Assembly (NCBI RefSeq): GCF_001507665.1
Contig: NZ_CP013910.1
Coordinates: 805,501 to 869,500 of the forward strand
From: Deinococcus actinosclerus
GTDB taxonomy: Bacteria > Deinococcota > Deinococci > Deinococcales > Deinococcaceae
DNA: 64,000 nucleotides
Direction: 5' to 3'
Positions 19,257-31,685 of the stretch are shown here, piece by piece; the first letter of the stretch is position 1, and every line of letters starts with the position of its first letter. The position numbers and the translations under genes were made by a program. Below the pieces are notes generated by a model. The model had not been told where the DNA came from and did not search any database. It was given only the letters and a program-made list of their open reading frames with translations.

Positions 19257-19829
19257 ATGCGACCCCGGGGCGCCACCCTCTCCATCATTCCCCTCGCGGT
19301 CACCGCCCTCTTCCTCGCCGGGTTCCTGACCGCGCCGCCCCTGCGCGTCCCTAGCGCCCCCACCCCCAACGCCACCCTGATCGTCCTGGGCGCGGCGCAG
19401 TACGACGGCCGGCCCAGCCCCGCCTTCCAGCGGCGCCTCGACCACGCCCTCACCCTCTACCAGCAGGGGCACGTGCAGCGGGTCGTGGTCACCGGAGGCC
19501 GCCAGCCCGGCGACCGCTACACCGAGGGCCGCGTCGGCGCCACCTACCTGAACGCGCACGGCGTTCCGGGCCGCGCCCTCATCGCCGAGGAACGCAGCCG
19601 CACCACCGTCCAGAACCTCGAGAACGCCCGCGCTGTGCTCCCGGGCGGCACGCCCGTCACCCTCGTCACCGACGAGGCGCACGCCCCCCGCGCCCTGGCG
19701 CTGGCCCGCGCGCTGAACATGAACGCCAACGTCAGCGCCAGTCCCCTCAGCCCCCACACCAGCCGCCAGTACGTCCTGCGCGAGAAACTCGCCCTGCTCG
19801 GCTACGCGCTGCTCGGCATCCGGCTGTAG
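19257..19829 (+). CDS. YdcF-like (DUF218) envelope protein
   Basis: A 190-residue protein with an N-terminal hydrophobic segment (LSIIPLAVTALFLAGFLTA), probably a membrane anchor, and a DUF218 domain: ATLIVLGAAQYDGRPS, VVVTGGRQPGDRYTEG, and ERSRTTVQNLENA. The family includes E. coli YdcF and SanA-type proteins linked to envelope maintenance; the biochemical role is unsettled. TAGGCT at 19245-19250 lies 6 nt before the ATG (leaderless). It is convergent with murJ, sharing a bidirectional terminator. Confidence 0.8.
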   Translation: MRPRGATLSIIPLAVTALFLAGFLTAPPLRVPSAPTPNATLIVLGAAQYDGRPSPAFQRRLDHALTLYQQGHVQRVVVTGGRQPGDRYTEGRVGATYLNAHGVPGRALIAEERSRTTVQNLENARAVLPGGTPVTLVTDEAHAPRALALARALNMNANVSASPLSPHTSRQYVLREKLALLGYALLGIRL

Positions 19830-19844
19830 CCCGTGAGGCCATGA

Positions 19845-19883
19845 GGTGCGGGGCGCAGGGGATGACCTCCTGCGCCCCGCACC
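19845..19883. terminator. bidirectional terminator between ydcF-like gene and murJ
   Basis: A perfect 15-bp stem (19845-19859 with 19869-19883) and a 9-nt loop lie between two convergent genes, 16 bases past one stop codon and 13 bases past the other. There is no T-run on either side, but the position and strength make termination the obvious role. Confidence 0.75.
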
Positions 19884-19895
19884 GCTGTCTCCGGG

Positions 19896-21512
19896 TTACC
19901 GCTTCAGCCGACGCGTGACCGCCGCGACCTCCGGCATGCGCAGGGCCAGCGCGCCGCCCAGGTACACCGCGAGACCCGCGCCGCCCGCCAGCGCCAGCAC
20001 GGGGACGCTGGTCAGGATGAAGCCCGGCTGGATCGGCAGCGCGCGGGCGATCAGCCACGCCGCGCCGCCCGAGACGGCTGCCAGCGGCACCACGCGCAGC
20101 AGATGCCCCGTGACCTCGCGCGTGGGGAAGCCCACCGCGCGGCGGTACAGGACGATCAGGGCCGCCGTCATCAGCAGCCCGCTGATGGTGGTGCTCAGCC
20201 CGAAGCCGATCAATCCCAGCGGTGGGACCAGCAGGCGGTACAGTGCGACCTCTAGCACGAACCCGATGGCGCTGATCGTCACGGCCTCCCGCGTGCGTTC
20301 CCGCGCGTAGAAGGTGCGCAGCAGCACCGTCACCAGCGCCCACGGCACCAGGGCCAGCGCCCAGCCGAACAGGATTCCGCTGCCCGCCGCGAACTTATCC
20401 AGTTCCTGGACGCCCCTCGGCGGGGTCAGGTTGATCAGGCTGACCGCGAACGGGGCCAGTGCGATCAGGAGCGCACTCATGGGGGCCGCCAGGAACGTAG
20501 TCGTACGGATGGTGCTGGCCGTCAGTGCGCGGAACTGCGTCCAGTCCTTTTCCGCCGCGGCCTGCGAGAAGCGTGGGAAGACAGCCAGGACGGGGGAGAC
20601 GACGAACAGACCGTTGACCATCGTGAACAGCGCCTCGGCGTTGGTGTACCCGGTCTGCGTGCCTTTCGGGAACTGCTGAGCGTTGGACAGCAGGCTGGTC
20701 ACGTACACGTTCAGGATCTGCCGGGCCCCGGCGGTCAGGGTGAACGGCGCCATCTGCTTCAGCACGCGGCCCACCGCCGGGTGCCCCTTCAGGCCGGGCG
20801 TGGGCAGCAGCCCAAAGCGGTTCAGGGCGGGGAGCTGCACCAGCAGCTGCGCCACACCACCGATCAGCCAGCCGAAGGCGAGCCACGTCGCGCTGTGCGG
20901 CAGCAGGATCAGCGCGACGATGCTGGCAATGTTGAACGCCACGGGCGCGAAACTGCTCTCACGGAAATGCTCGTCGGCGTTCAGCAGGCCCATCGCGATG
21001 GCCGACAAGCTGATCAGCATCAGGAACGGCATGAGCATGCGCGTCATGAACAGCGTCAGTTCCCGGTCCACGTTGGAATTGCTGGCCAGCAGCAGATCCA
21101 CGATCCACGGCGCGGCGAAGATCCCGGCCGCCATGAGCAGGAGGTTCACGGCGATGAGCACGCCGCTGAACGCCTGCGCCAGTTCCCGGCGGCCCCGGGT
21201 GTCCAGGGTCTTGTACACCGGGATGAACGAGTTCACCAGGGCGCCCTCGGCCAGCAGTTCCCGCAGCAGGTTCGGGACCTTCACGGCGACCGAGAAGGCG
21301 TCGGTCAGGGCTGGCGCGAAAGTGTTGATGATCTGTTGCCGGATGATGCCGCTCAGGCGGGAGCCGAGCGTGCCGAGCATCACGATGATCGTGTTCGCCC
21401 GCAGCGACTTGGCGGGGCTGGCCGGCGCCGGCGCGTCGGGCGGGCCGGCGTCCTCGAAGGTCAGGTTCAGTTCGGGTGGGGCGGGCGGCTGGCCCAGCGG
21501 GGACTTGCTCAC
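19896..21512 (-). CDS. murJ: lipid II flippase MurJ
   Basis: A 538-residue polytopic membrane protein (about 14 hydrophobic segments) of the MviN/MurJ family, which flips the peptidoglycan precursor lipid II across the cytoplasmic membrane. Conserved regions visible are GSRLSGIIRQQIINTF (about 50-65), TDAFSVAVKVPNLLRELLAEGAL and NSFIPVY. About 35 Pro/Ala-rich residues precede the first membrane segment, longer than usual. The GTG start is set by TACAGT 6 nt upstream (21519-21524, complement) with no Shine-Dalgarno. It ends at a strong bidirectional terminator. Confidence 0.93.
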   Translation of the reverse strand: MSKSPLGQPPAPPELNLTFEDAGPPDAPAPASPAKSLRANTIIVMLGTLGSRLSGIIRQQIINTFAPALTDAFSVAVKVPNLLRELLAEGALVNSFIPVYKTLDTRGRRELAQAFSGVLIAVNLLLMAAGIFAAPWIVDLLLASNSNVDRELTLFMTRMLMPFLMLISLSAIAMGLLNADEHFRESSFAPVAFNIASIVALILLPHSATWLAFGWLIGGVAQLLVQLPALNRFGLLPTPGLKGHPAVGRVLKQMAPFTLTAGARQILNVYVTSLLSNAQQFPKGTQTGYTNAEALFTMVNGLFVVSPVLAVFPRFSQAAAEKDWTQFRALTASTIRTTTFLAAPMSALLIALAPFAVSLINLTPPRGVQELDKFAAGSGILFGWALALVPWALVTVLLRTFYARERTREAVTISAIGFVLEVALYRLLVPPLGLIGFGLSTTISGLLMTAALIVLYRRAVGFPTREVTGHLLRVVPLAAVSGGAAWLIARALPIQPGFILTSVPVLALAGGAGLAVYLGGALALRMPEVAAVTRRLKR

Positions 21513-21557
21513 CGGGCCACTGTAGCGCCGCCCACGGGCGGAGGTGAGACGGGTGGG

Positions 21558-21962
21558 TCAGTCCGTCAGGGCCTGAGCGTCCCCGTCTGGCCCGACGAAC
21601 AGCCGCGCGGCCCCGAACGCCACCGGAAGCCGCAGCGTACCCAGGTACGCCTGAAGGGTCGCTGGCAGGGCGTCCAGCGTCAGGGGCGTGCGCGGCGCGG
21701 CCACCAGCCGGTACGTCCCGGCCTCGCTGGGCACGTGGTCGTACACGAACGCCCCCCGGCGCTGCGGGGCGCACAGGTGCTCGTCGAAGCCCCCGGCGGG
21801 CGTATTCGTCTCCTCGGTCTCCGGGCGCGTGTCGAGCCACACGTGCGTGGCCTCCAGCAGTTCCTCGGAGGCCAGGGCCTGGGCGGGGACGGTGTCGTCC
21901 CCGGCGGCCAGGAACTGCGCCAGATGCCCGTCCGGGTCGGTGGCGAACCAGTCGAACTCCAC
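21558..21962 (-). CDS. uncharacterised 134-residue protein
   Basis: The protein begins EFDWFATDPDGHLAQFLAAG and contains APQRRGAFVYD, a pattern I associate with small uncharacterised bacterial proteins starting with TREEIAGVEFDWFA. That similarity continues into codons just upstream (TREEIAG, from a CTG at about 21983), so the true start could be up to seven codons earlier. The GTG at 21962 is preceded by GAGGAG 9 nt upstream and is used here. It follows the 22000-22422 gene at a short distance on the same strand, suggesting co-transcription. Function unknown, presumably cytosolic. Confidence 0.6.
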   Translation of the reverse strand: MEFDWFATDPDGHLAQFLAAGDDTVPAQALASEELLEATHVWLDTRPETEETNTPAGGFDEHLCAPQRRGAFVYDHVPSEAGTYRLVAAPRTPLTLDALPATLQAYLGTLRLPVAFGAARLFVGPDGDAQALTD

Positions 21963-21999
21963 CCCGGCGATCTCCTCGCGGGTCAGGGGGTATGGGCCG

Positions 22000-22422
22000 T
22001 CACCGGTTCAGCAGGTTCTGAATGGCGGGCGTGGCGGCCGGGAACGAGACGGCGACGTTCACGGTCGTCCCGGCGGGGGTGGCGGGATCCACGTTGATCC
22101 AGTGGCTGGCGAGCACCGGCGGGTTCGGCTGCGGGTCGATAGCGCGAACGAGCACGCGGCCCTGCGGCGGCACGAACGCGCACCAGCCCTCGCTGGCCGC
22201 GCTGAAGGCGCGCACCGGCAGCACGCTCTGGAGCGTCAGGTCGTCCGGCGTCGCCCAGTACTCGATCAGGAGACTGGCCTGCGCGCGGTTCAGGTCGGCT
22301 GCGGCGACGTCCAGCTGGATCTCGACCCCGTCAGCCTTGCCGGGCACGAGATTCATCCAGCCCGGGACGACCAGGCGACCACTCTGGGCACTCTTGAACT
22401 GCTGCGGGGCGGGCTGTGTCAT
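22000..22422 (-). CDS. uncharacterised 140-residue protein
   Basis: A protein of beta-rich appearance (SGRLVVPGWMNLVPGKADGV, LLIEYWATPDDL, GRVLVRAIDPQ) with no signal peptide, membrane segment or catalytic motif that I recognise. TACGCT 7 nt before the ATG (22430-22435, complement) supports the start and a leaderless transcript. It is the first gene of a likely two-gene unit with the downstream 21558-21962 gene. Function unknown. Confidence 0.6.
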   Translation of the reverse strand: MTQPAPQQFKSAQSGRLVVPGWMNLVPGKADGVEIQLDVAAADLNRAQASLLIEYWATPDDLTLQSVLPVRAFSAASEGWCAFVPPQGRVLVRAIDPQPNPPVLASHWINVDPATPAGTTVNVAVSFPAATPAIQNLLNR

Positions 22423-22480
22423 GGCGCACAGCGTAGCGCACCCCCGCCCGTCCCTGAGGACCGTCAGCCCCGGGGGCCGT

Positions 22481-22618
22481 TCAGCTGCGCTTGACGGTGC
22501 GGATCAGCGCGCGCACCGCGACGAAACCCACCGCGAAGAACAGCAGTGGCGTGAGGTTCACGGTCACCTCGGCGTCCTTTTCGGGTTCCAGGGGGTTCTG
22601 CTTGCGGTACTTGATCAT
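22481..22618 (-). CDS. 45-residue single-pass membrane protein
   Basis: This tiny gene reads MIKYRKQNPLEPEKDAEVTV, then one hydrophobic helix (LTPLLFFAVGFVAVRALI), and ends in RTVKRS. The arrangement (charged N-terminal half, single helix, short basic end) is coherent. The start is strongly supported by TAGGCT 7 nt upstream (22626-22631, complement) with no Shine-Dalgarno. Codon third positions follow the genome bias. Function unknown; small membrane proteins like this often regulate larger complexes. Confidence 0.6.
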   Translation of the reverse strand: MIKYRKQNPLEPEKDAEVTVNLTPLLFFAVGFVAVRALIRTVKRS

Positions 22619-22768
22619 GCGTCCCAGCCTACGCCGGGGCGCGCGCGGAGACGCACACGTTTCATTAAGCCTGCCCGGACCCCGGGGTGGGGACCCGTCC
22701 AGCCCAGACGACGCCACTGGTGACCGTCCCGTTGCGCCCCCGGGCCGCGCGGGGGTAGAACTGCCCCC

Positions 22769-23845
22769 GTGACCCACGACCTCGCCACTACGCCCCCCGA
22801 CGCGACCCTGCCGGACACCATGCGCGCCCTGAGCAAACAGCACGCCCAGGAGGGCATCTGGATGACCGAGGCGCCGGTGCCCACACCCGGCCCGAACGAC
22901 ATTCTGATCAAGGTCCGCAAGGGCAGCATCTGCGGCACGGACGTGCACATCTACAAGTGGGACAGCTGGGCGCAGCAGACCATCCCCGTCCCGATGATCG
23001 TCGGGCACGAGTACGTGGGCACGGTCGCCGCGATCGGCAGCGAGGTCCGCGGCTTCCAGATCGGCGACCGCGTCAGCGGCGAGGGCCACGTCACCTGCGG
23101 GCACTGCCGCAACTGCCGCGCCGGGCGCCGCCACCTCTGCCGCAACACCCTGGGCGTCGGCGTGAACCGCCCCGGCTCCTTCGCCGAGTACCTCGTGCTG
23201 CCCGCCTTCAACGCCTTCAAGCTCCCCGACGACATCCCGGACGACATCGCCGCGATCTTCGACCCCTTCGGGAACGCCGTCCACACCGCCCTGAGCTTCG
23301 ATCTGGTCGGCGAGGACGTCCTGATCACGGGCGCCGGACCCATCGGCGTGATGGCCGCCGCCGTCGCCAAGCACGTCGGGGCGCGCAACGTCGTCATCAC
23401 CGACATCAACGACTACCGCCTCGACCTCGCCCGCAAGATGGGCGTCACCCGCGCCGTGAACGTCGCCCAGGAGGACCTGCGCGCCGTCATGCAGGAACTC
23501 GGCATGACCGAGGGCTTCGACGTGGGCCTGGAAATGAGCGGGTCGGGTCCCGCCTTCGCGCAGATGGTGGACGTCATGAACAACGGCGGCAAGATCGCCC
23601 TGCTCGGCATCCCCGCCGGACGCGTGGATATCGACTGGAACGGCGTGATCTTCAAGATGCTCACCATCAAGGGCATCTACGGCCGCGAGATGTTCGAAAC
23701 CTGGTACAAGATGGCCGCCCTGATCCAGTCCGGCCTCGACCTGAGTCCCATCATCACCCACCACTACCCCATTCAGGACTACCAGCAGGGCTTCGACGCC
23801 ATGCTCGGCGGCCAGAGCGGCAAGGTCATCCTGAACTGGGAGTAA
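22769..23845 (+). CDS. tdh: L-threonine 3-dehydrogenase
   Basis: A 358-residue zinc- and NAD-dependent dehydrogenase that oxidises threonine to 2-amino-3-ketobutyrate. It matches E. coli Tdh closely along its whole length: ICGTDVHIY and GHEYVG (catalytic zinc), [19 protein letters not shown] (structural zinc), [26 protein letters not shown] (nucleotide site) and [16 protein letters not shown]. An N-terminal extension of about 17 residues precedes the usual MRALSK start. TAGAAC lies 7 nt before the GTG at 22769. The usual partner kbl (2-amino-3-ketobutyrate CoA ligase) is not adjacent. Such similarity to a proteobacterial enzyme is striking but also common for Tdh. Confidence 0.95.
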   Translation: MTHDLATTPPDATLPDTMRALSKQHAQEGIWMTEAPVPTPGPNDILIKVRKGSICGTDVHIYKWDSWAQQTIPVPMIVGHEYVGTVAAIGSEVRGFQIGDRVSGEGHVTCGHCRNCRAGRRHLCRNTLGVGVNRPGSFAEYLVLPAFNAFKLPDDIPDDIAAIFDPFGNAVHTALSFDLVGEDVLITGAGPIGVMAAAVAKHVGARNVVITDINDYRLDLARKMGVTRAVNVAQEDLRAVMQELGMTEGFDVGLEMSGSGPAFAQMVDVMNNGGKIALLGIPAGRVDIDWNGVIFKMLTIKGIYGREMFETWYKMAALIQSGLDLSPIITHHYPIQDYQQGFDAMLGGQSGKVILNWE

Positions 23846-23859
23846 CGGGGAGTAAGGCA

Positions 23860-23903
23860 GGAAGCGGTGCGCGGTGACTCACTTTCATCCGCGCACCGCT
23901 TCC
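23860..23903 (+). terminator. terminator of tdh
   Basis: A perfect 15-bp stem (23860-23874 with 23889-23903) and a 14-nt loop lie 15 bases after the tdh stop. The bases after the hairpin are pyrimidine-rich. It isolates the trpS leader region from read-through. Confidence 0.75.
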
Positions 23904-23978
23904 CCTTCGCCATCTGGCGGATGTTTCCCGTTCCCCTCGTGCGGCATGCTGCGGCGCATGAGCGTGTTCGTGCAGGTG

Positions 23979-26400
<2,422 letters not shown>

Positions 26401-26401
<1 letters not shown>

Positions 26402-26727
26402 TGCGCCGCCTGAGAGTGTGGACGGGGGCGGTCCTGCTGGGCGTCACGCTGAGCGCGTGCGGCGCCGATCAGATCGTCACCCCGGACGAGTACACGCGCC
26501 TGACGCCCGGCATGACACTGGTGCAGGCGCAGCAGGTCGTGGGGGACCAGGGCCAGCCGGTGCAGGCGCTGGCGGGTCAGGCGCACCGCTGGGAGAACGC
26601 GGACGGCAGTTTCGCGCAGGGTACGTTCCTGGCGGGCCGCGCCGTGGACTTCGATCAGGAGGGCCTGCTGGCCGAGGCGGGCAGCAAGAGCAAGCTGAAG
26701 AAGCTGCGCAAATCCAACCGCCGCTGA
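26401..26727 (+). CDS. small lipoprotein, SmpA/BLIP-like fold
   Basis: A 108-residue protein with a signal peptide and lipobox (VTLSAC), then TRLTPGMTLVQAQQVVGDQG, the short helix-turn pattern of the SmpA/OmlA/BLIP-like superfamily, then WENADGSFAQGTFLAGRAVDF and a basic C-terminus. Such lipoproteins often assist outer-envelope assembly, but no specific role is known here. The ATG overlaps the dnaJ stop by one base, so the two are co-transcribed and translationally coupled. It is convergent with the next gene. Confidence 0.75.
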
Positions 26728-26761
26728 CCGCCGCGCCGGGTGGGCCGCGCCGCCTCTGAAG

Positions 26762-26783
26762 GGAGGACGGGCGGCCCGTCTCC
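26762..26783. terminator. candidate hairpin terminator between convergent genes
   Basis: GACGGG-CGG-CCCGTC (26766-26780) with partly complementary flanks lies at the 3' end of the minus-strand oxidoreductase gene and 35 bases past the lipoprotein stop. The loop is short and there is no T-run. Confidence 0.35.
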
Positions 26784-28213
26784 TATGGGGCGCGCAGCCT
26801 GAACTCGTCGTGCAGGGCGGCCTGCGCGGCGTGGTAGCCGCTCATGCCGTGAATGCCGCCGCCGGGCGGGGTGGCGCTGGAGCAGAGGTACACCCCTTTC
26901 ACCGGGGTGCGGTACGGGGTGGGGGTGGGCAGCGGGCGGGCCAGCAGGCCCCACAGGTCGCCGCGCCCGCCGTTCACGTCCCCGCCCTGGAAGACCGGGC
27001 TGAACGCCTGCAACTCCGGCGCGGTGGTGCGCCGCCGGGCCAGGATCAGCCCCTGCCAGCCGGGTGCGAAGTGGTCGATCTGCGCCTCCATCGGCCCGCT
27101 GGCGTCGCCCGCGAAGCCGCCTGGCACGTGCGAGTACGCCCAGAAGGTGTGCCCACCGGCAGGTGCGCGGCTGGGGTCGAAGAGAGTGTGCTGCGCGGCG
27201 AGCACGTAGGGCCGCGCGGGCACCTGCCGCCCGGCCACCCGTTCGGACTCGGCGAGGTCGGGCGCGAGGCCGCCCAGGTGGACGGTCGCGGCGCGCGCCA
27301 CGCGCGGGTCCGCCCAGGGCATGGGGCCGGACAGGGCGTAATCGAGTTTCTGGAGGCCCGGCCCGTAGCGGTAGCCCTCCAGCGCAGCGCGGTACCAGCC
27401 CGGGGCGCGGTCACCCAGCAAGTCCAGCAGCACGCGGGGACTGCTGTCCACCAGGGTCACGCGGGCGGGCGGCAGGTCCCGCGCGGACCGCACCGTCACG
27501 CCGGTCAGGACCTCGCCGCCCAGGAATTCCAGGTACGCGCGCAGGGCGTCCGCCAGGGCCTGCGCCCCGCCACGCGGGAATGGCCAGCCCACCGCGTGCG
27601 CCAGCAGCGCCAGCACCAGCGTCATGGCGGCCGTGCCGGGCGTGGTCAGCGGCAGGTTGCTGTGCGCCGCCAGCCCCGCCCACAGCGCCCGGCCCTCCGG
27701 CGTGCGGAACAGCGTTTCCCCGACGAACGCCGCACTCGGCAGGCCCCGCAGTCCGAAGCGCGCCAGGGACAGCGGGTGGCGCGGCGGGCGCGGCAGGGGC
27801 CGCAGGATGTCGTCCAGCAGACCCTCCCAGTCGGCCAGGAGCGGGGCCATCAGGCGCACCCAGGCGGGCCCATCCCGGCCCAGCGCGGCGGCGGTGGCGT
27901 GCAGGTCCCGCTCCAGCGTCACGCTCCGCCCGCCCGGCAGCGGGTGAGCGACCGGTGCCTCCGGCTGCACCCAGTCCAGCCCGAACGCATGCAGCGGCCA
28001 CGCCCGGAAGGCCGGACTGGCCACCGCCAGCGGATGAATCGCCGAGCCCACGTCATGCGTGAACCCCGGCAGCGTCAGCTCCGCGCTGCTCAGGCCACCC
28101 CCCACCCGGCCGTGCGCCTCGAGCACCTGCACGCGCAGCCCGGCCCGGGCCAGCGTCACCGCCGCCGACAGCCCGTTCGGCCCGGCCCCCACCACCACGG
28201 CGTCCAGCGTCAT
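26783..28213 (-). CDS. phytoene-desaturase-like FAD oxidoreductase
   Basis: A 476-residue flavoprotein of the phytoene dehydrogenase/amine-oxidase-like superfamily. The dinucleotide-binding [20 protein letters not shown] opens the protein, followed by [14 protein letters not shown] and [12 protein letters not shown]. Near the C-terminus are [20 protein letters not shown] and a closing Tyr-His-Ala-Ala. This layout resembles the CrtI/CrtO-related group; a carotenoid role would suit a pigmented Deinococcus, but these relatives are diverse and no crt genes are adjacent. The start at 28213 has TAGGGT 7 nt upstream (28221-28226, complement). It stands alone on the minus strand, divergent from prs. 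Confidence 0.75.
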   Translation of the reverse strand: MTLDAVVVGAGPNGLSAAVTLARAGLRVQVLEAHGRVGGGLSSAELTLPGFTHDVGSAIHPLAVASPAFRAWPLHAFGLDWVQPEAPVAHPLPGGRSVTLERDLHATAAALGRDGPAWVRLMAPLLADWEGLLDDILRPLPRPPRHPLSLARFGLRGLPSAAFVGETLFRTPEGRALWAGLAAHSNLPLTTPGTAAMTLVLALLAHAVGWPFPRGGAQALADALRAYLEFLGGEVLTGVTVRSARDLPPARVTLVDSSPRVLLDLLGDRAPGWYRAALEGYRYGPGLQKLDYALSGPMPWADPRVARAATVHLGGLAPDLAESERVAGRQVPARPYVLAAQHTLFDPSRAPAGGHTFWAYSHVPGGFAGDASGPMEAQIDHFAPGWQGLILARRRTTAPELQAFSPVFQGGDVNGGRGDLWGLLARPLPTPTPYRTPVKGVYLCSSATPPGGGIHGMSGYHAAQAALHDEFRLRAP

Positions 28214-28300
28214 GCCTCCCACCCTAACGCCCCCACCCCCGCGTCCCCCTTGAGCGGACGTTCACCGCGCGTGTTCCCCGCCCGGGCACGCCTCACGGGT

Positions 28301-28330
28301 ATGACAGTCCCATCACAGGGCAGGTATGCT
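28301..28330 (+). promoter_or_regulatory. promoter of prs
   Basis: ATGACA (28301-28306), an 18-bp spacer and TATGCT (28325-28330) precede prs by about 77 bases. Unlike most genes here, this transcript would have a leader, matching the good Shine-Dalgarno in front of prs. Confidence 0.55.
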
Positions 28331-28406
28331 GCTGAGCGGTCAACAGTCGCGCTCCACGCGGGCGCGTATCAACCCCCGCCCCACCCCCCCTTCTGGAGGA
28401 TTCCCC

Positions 28407-29402
<996 letters not shown>

Positions 29403-29420
29403 GCAGCGCGTCAGGACGGT

Positions 29421-29446
29421 GGGGAGGGGTCGCGAGATCCCTCCCC
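29421..29446 (+). terminator. terminator of prs
   Basis: GGGGAGGG (29421-29428) pairs with CCCTCCCC (29439-29446) around a 10-nt loop, 18 bases after the prs stop. T-enriched sequence (GCTCTGTCTTCCTG) follows. Confidence 0.65.
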
Positions 29447-29477
29447 GCTCTGTCTTCCTGTGTGGGCTGAGCCGGTC

Positions 29478-29937
29478 TTACTGGGGCTTCCGGGACACCC
29501 GGTACTTCCACGAAATCTGCTCCACCGGGGCCGGGCGCGTCTCGATCAGGTGTGCCGTTCCGAAGGGCCGGGCAATGCCGAGGCGTCCAGACCCGGTGTC
29601 TCCAACGAACAGATCGTAGGTGTGCAGCGCGTCCTGAGCCGGATCCAGGGTCAGCCGGAAATAGAAGGGGGTCAGGCCAGGGTCGATCAGGAGAATGGCC
29701 CAGCCATAGAGTTCTGCCGCGTTCGTCGCCAGCTTGCGGCCGCTGGTGAGAAGGACGACGTCCAGGTATTCCCCTACCCACTCCGGGTACGGCTCGCGCA
29801 GCAGCTGCGGAATACAGTAGGCCAGGTCGTCCTGGAGACTGATGGACAGCTCCGGGGGACACTTCTGAACCGGTCTGGGTCTGGACGAGCAGTTCACGCA
29901 GGTGGGCTGCGAGCCGGGATTCGAGTGTCTGAGACAT
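29478..29937 (-). CDS. uncharacterised protein, probably frameshifted
   Basis: Two overlapping frames look like one gene. The first starts at ATG 29937 and reads MSQTLESRLAAHLRELLVQT to SEVSP. The second, open from GTG 29897 to the stop at 29478, reads sensibly only from PELSISLQDDLAYCIPQ onward (LDVVLLTSGRKL, AAELYGWAILLIDPG, TYDLFVGDTG). They meet at a run of five Gs (29854-29858, plus strand); one base fewer would join them into a 152-residue protein. Annotation software would probably report only 29478-29897. GC is lower than for its neighbours and no family is recognised, so it may be a horizontally acquired orphan. It may also be an immunity-type protein, which is speculation. Confidence 0.5.
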
Positions 29938-29955
29938 TGGACGATCCGGGCGCCA

Positions 29956-31431
29956 TTATGCCGTAGCCGGGGCGAGCCAGCGGGCGCGGGGCAGGAGCAG
30001 GAGCAGCAGCGTGGCGGCCAGGACGGTGAGGATCAGGCCCGCGTGACCGCCGGTCAGGAAGGCCAGGGGCAGCGCGGCGCAGGCGAGCAGGGGCAGCAGG
30101 GTCGTGCGGGCCTGTCGGGGACCGCCGAGGATCACCCAGGCGAGGCCCGCGCCGAGCAGGCTGCCGAGGACCTCGGCGGGGAGGAGGGGCAGGTACGCGG
30201 TCAGCACCCCGCCGAGGGTGAAGCCCAGCGCGAGGCCCAGCAGCGCGCCCCCGAGCGTGAGGGGCGCGAGGGGCGTGCGGCGCGTGACGGCCCACAGCGG
30301 GATCAGCAGCGCGGCCAGCACCACGGCGAGGCCCTGCGCGAGGTGCACCTTGGTGAGGGTCTCGCGGACGCTGCCCTGCGTGAAGACCACGGCGACGTCC
30401 TGCGCGGTCACGGCGTTCTTCAGCTGCCAGCGCAGCGTGGCGGGGCCGCCCAGCGCGGGGCGGGTCTGGCTGGTGGGGAACAGCGAGTACCGCTGGAACT
30501 TGGCGGGGCGGTCGGCGGTGACGGTCACGTCGAGGTCCCGGATGGCCTCGCGGCGGCTGAGCTGGTAACTCCAGGCGCGGGAGCCCTGGTGCGCATACGC
30601 GACCTGCACGTCCACGCTGCCTCCGGCGGGCACCTGCCCTTCCCAGACGCTGCCGCTGAGCAGGTCGCTGGCGCTGAGGGCCTGGCCGTTCACGGTCAGG
30701 GTGAAGCCGCTGAGGGTGCCGCTCCCGCCGGGCAGCGGGAACGCGAAGCGCAGTGTGGCGGGGGTGCTCAGCGGGTTGCGGAAGCGGTAGCTGGCCTGGA
30801 AGGCGGCGGTGTAGTACGTGCCGCGCCCCCCGGCGGGCTCCACGAAGCGCAGGTCGGCGTGGACGACGCTGCGGTCGAAGTCCAGTGGCCGTTCGGACTG
30901 CATGACGACTTCGCGGGTGTAGCGCAGGCCCGCCGGGGTGCGGGTGAAGTTCTCGCGCAGGTCCTGCACGGTGTCGCCGGGGTTCCCCAGGTACGGCAGC
31001 AGGCTGTCCAGGCTGTTCGTGACGCGGATGCGGGTGGCGACGTCGTTCGGGAGGAGAAGACTGCGGGTGTACGTGTGGCTCTCAAGGAGGGCGGCGCTGG
31101 GTGCGATCTGCACGGTCTGCCCGCCGTCGGGGTCGGCGGCGTTGGCGTAACGGGCGCTCTGCTGCGCGGCGATCCGGGCGTCCACGGCGCGGCGCGACAC
31201 GTTCAGCACGAGCAGGGAGGTCGCCAGCAGCAGCGCGGCCAGCGCCCACCCGCCGAGGTCCGGCGCGCGGGTGCTCAGCCCGTGCAGCGCGCGGCGGGCG
31301 CGGTCCCGGTCGATCAGGGCGAGGCTCCCGAGGGCCAGCGCGAGCACGGCCAGGACGAGGGCGGCGGGCAGGGCGAGGTCGAGTAGGGCGCGCAGCGCGC
31401 CGAGCAGGACGGTCAGGGCGGTCTGAACCAT
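29956..31431 (-). CDS. polytopic membrane protein of unknown function
   Basis: A 491-residue protein with two N-terminal hydrophobic segments, a large extracytoplasmic beta-rich domain (about 75-335: SESHTYTRSL-type strands, RVTNSLDSLLPYLG, FTLTVNGQALSASDL) and about six closely spaced C-terminal membrane helices. The layout is reminiscent of CreD-type inner membrane proteins, but no CreD signature is certain. The ATG at 31431 has CGGAGG 4 nt upstream. A longer upstream frame lacks coding character. It is divergent from fructosamine kinase across about 250 bases. The function is unknown. Confidence 0.6.
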   Translation of the reverse strand: MVQTALTVLLGALRALLDLALPAALVLAVLALALGSLALIDRDRARRALHGLSTRAPDLGGWALAALLLATSLLVLNVSRRAVDARIAAQQSARYANAADPDGGQTVQIAPSAALLESHTYTRSLLLPNDVATRIRVTNSLDSLLPYLGNPGDTVQDLRENFTRTPAGLRYTREVVMQSERPLDFDRSVVHADLRFVEPAGGRGTYYTAAFQASYRFRNPLSTPATLRFAFPLPGGSGTLSGFTLTVNGQALSASDLLSGSVWEGQVPAGGSVDVQVAYAHQGSRAWSYQLSRREAIRDLDVTVTADRPAKFQRYSLFPTSQTRPALGGPATLRWQLKNAVTAQDVAVVFTQGSVRETLTKVHLAQGLAVVLAALLIPLWAVTRRTPLAPLTLGGALLGLALGFTLGGVLTAYLPLLPAEVLGSLLGAGLAWVILGGPRQARTTLLPLLACAALPLAFLTGGHAGLILTVLAATLLLLLLPRARWLAPATA

Positions 31432-31685
31432 ACGGCCTCCGGGCCTCCGGTGGGCTGGTCCTGACGGGACCGGCTCACCCGGGCAGAGCGAGAAGGAGCG
31501 GCGAGGGTTCCGGACGTGGAGCTGGATGACCGGTGGGGGTGCGGGGTGGGCCAGCGCAACAGACGGACGCCGACTGGGGATGGGGGAGAGGTTGTGGTGG
31601 ATGTTGCTCCCCGGAGTACACCACTCATACTCTTCGTGAAGCGTCCCTCTTTGGTTGCAGGGATCTGGGCGGGGCACGATGGAGC
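31432..31685. other. intergenic region between divergent genes
   Basis: These 254 bases hold no gene. A possible plus-strand promoter is TTGCTC (31604-31609), 16 bp, CATACT (31626-31631), which would give the kinase mRNA a leader of about 50 nt. No operator-like palindrome stands out. Confidence 0.3.
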
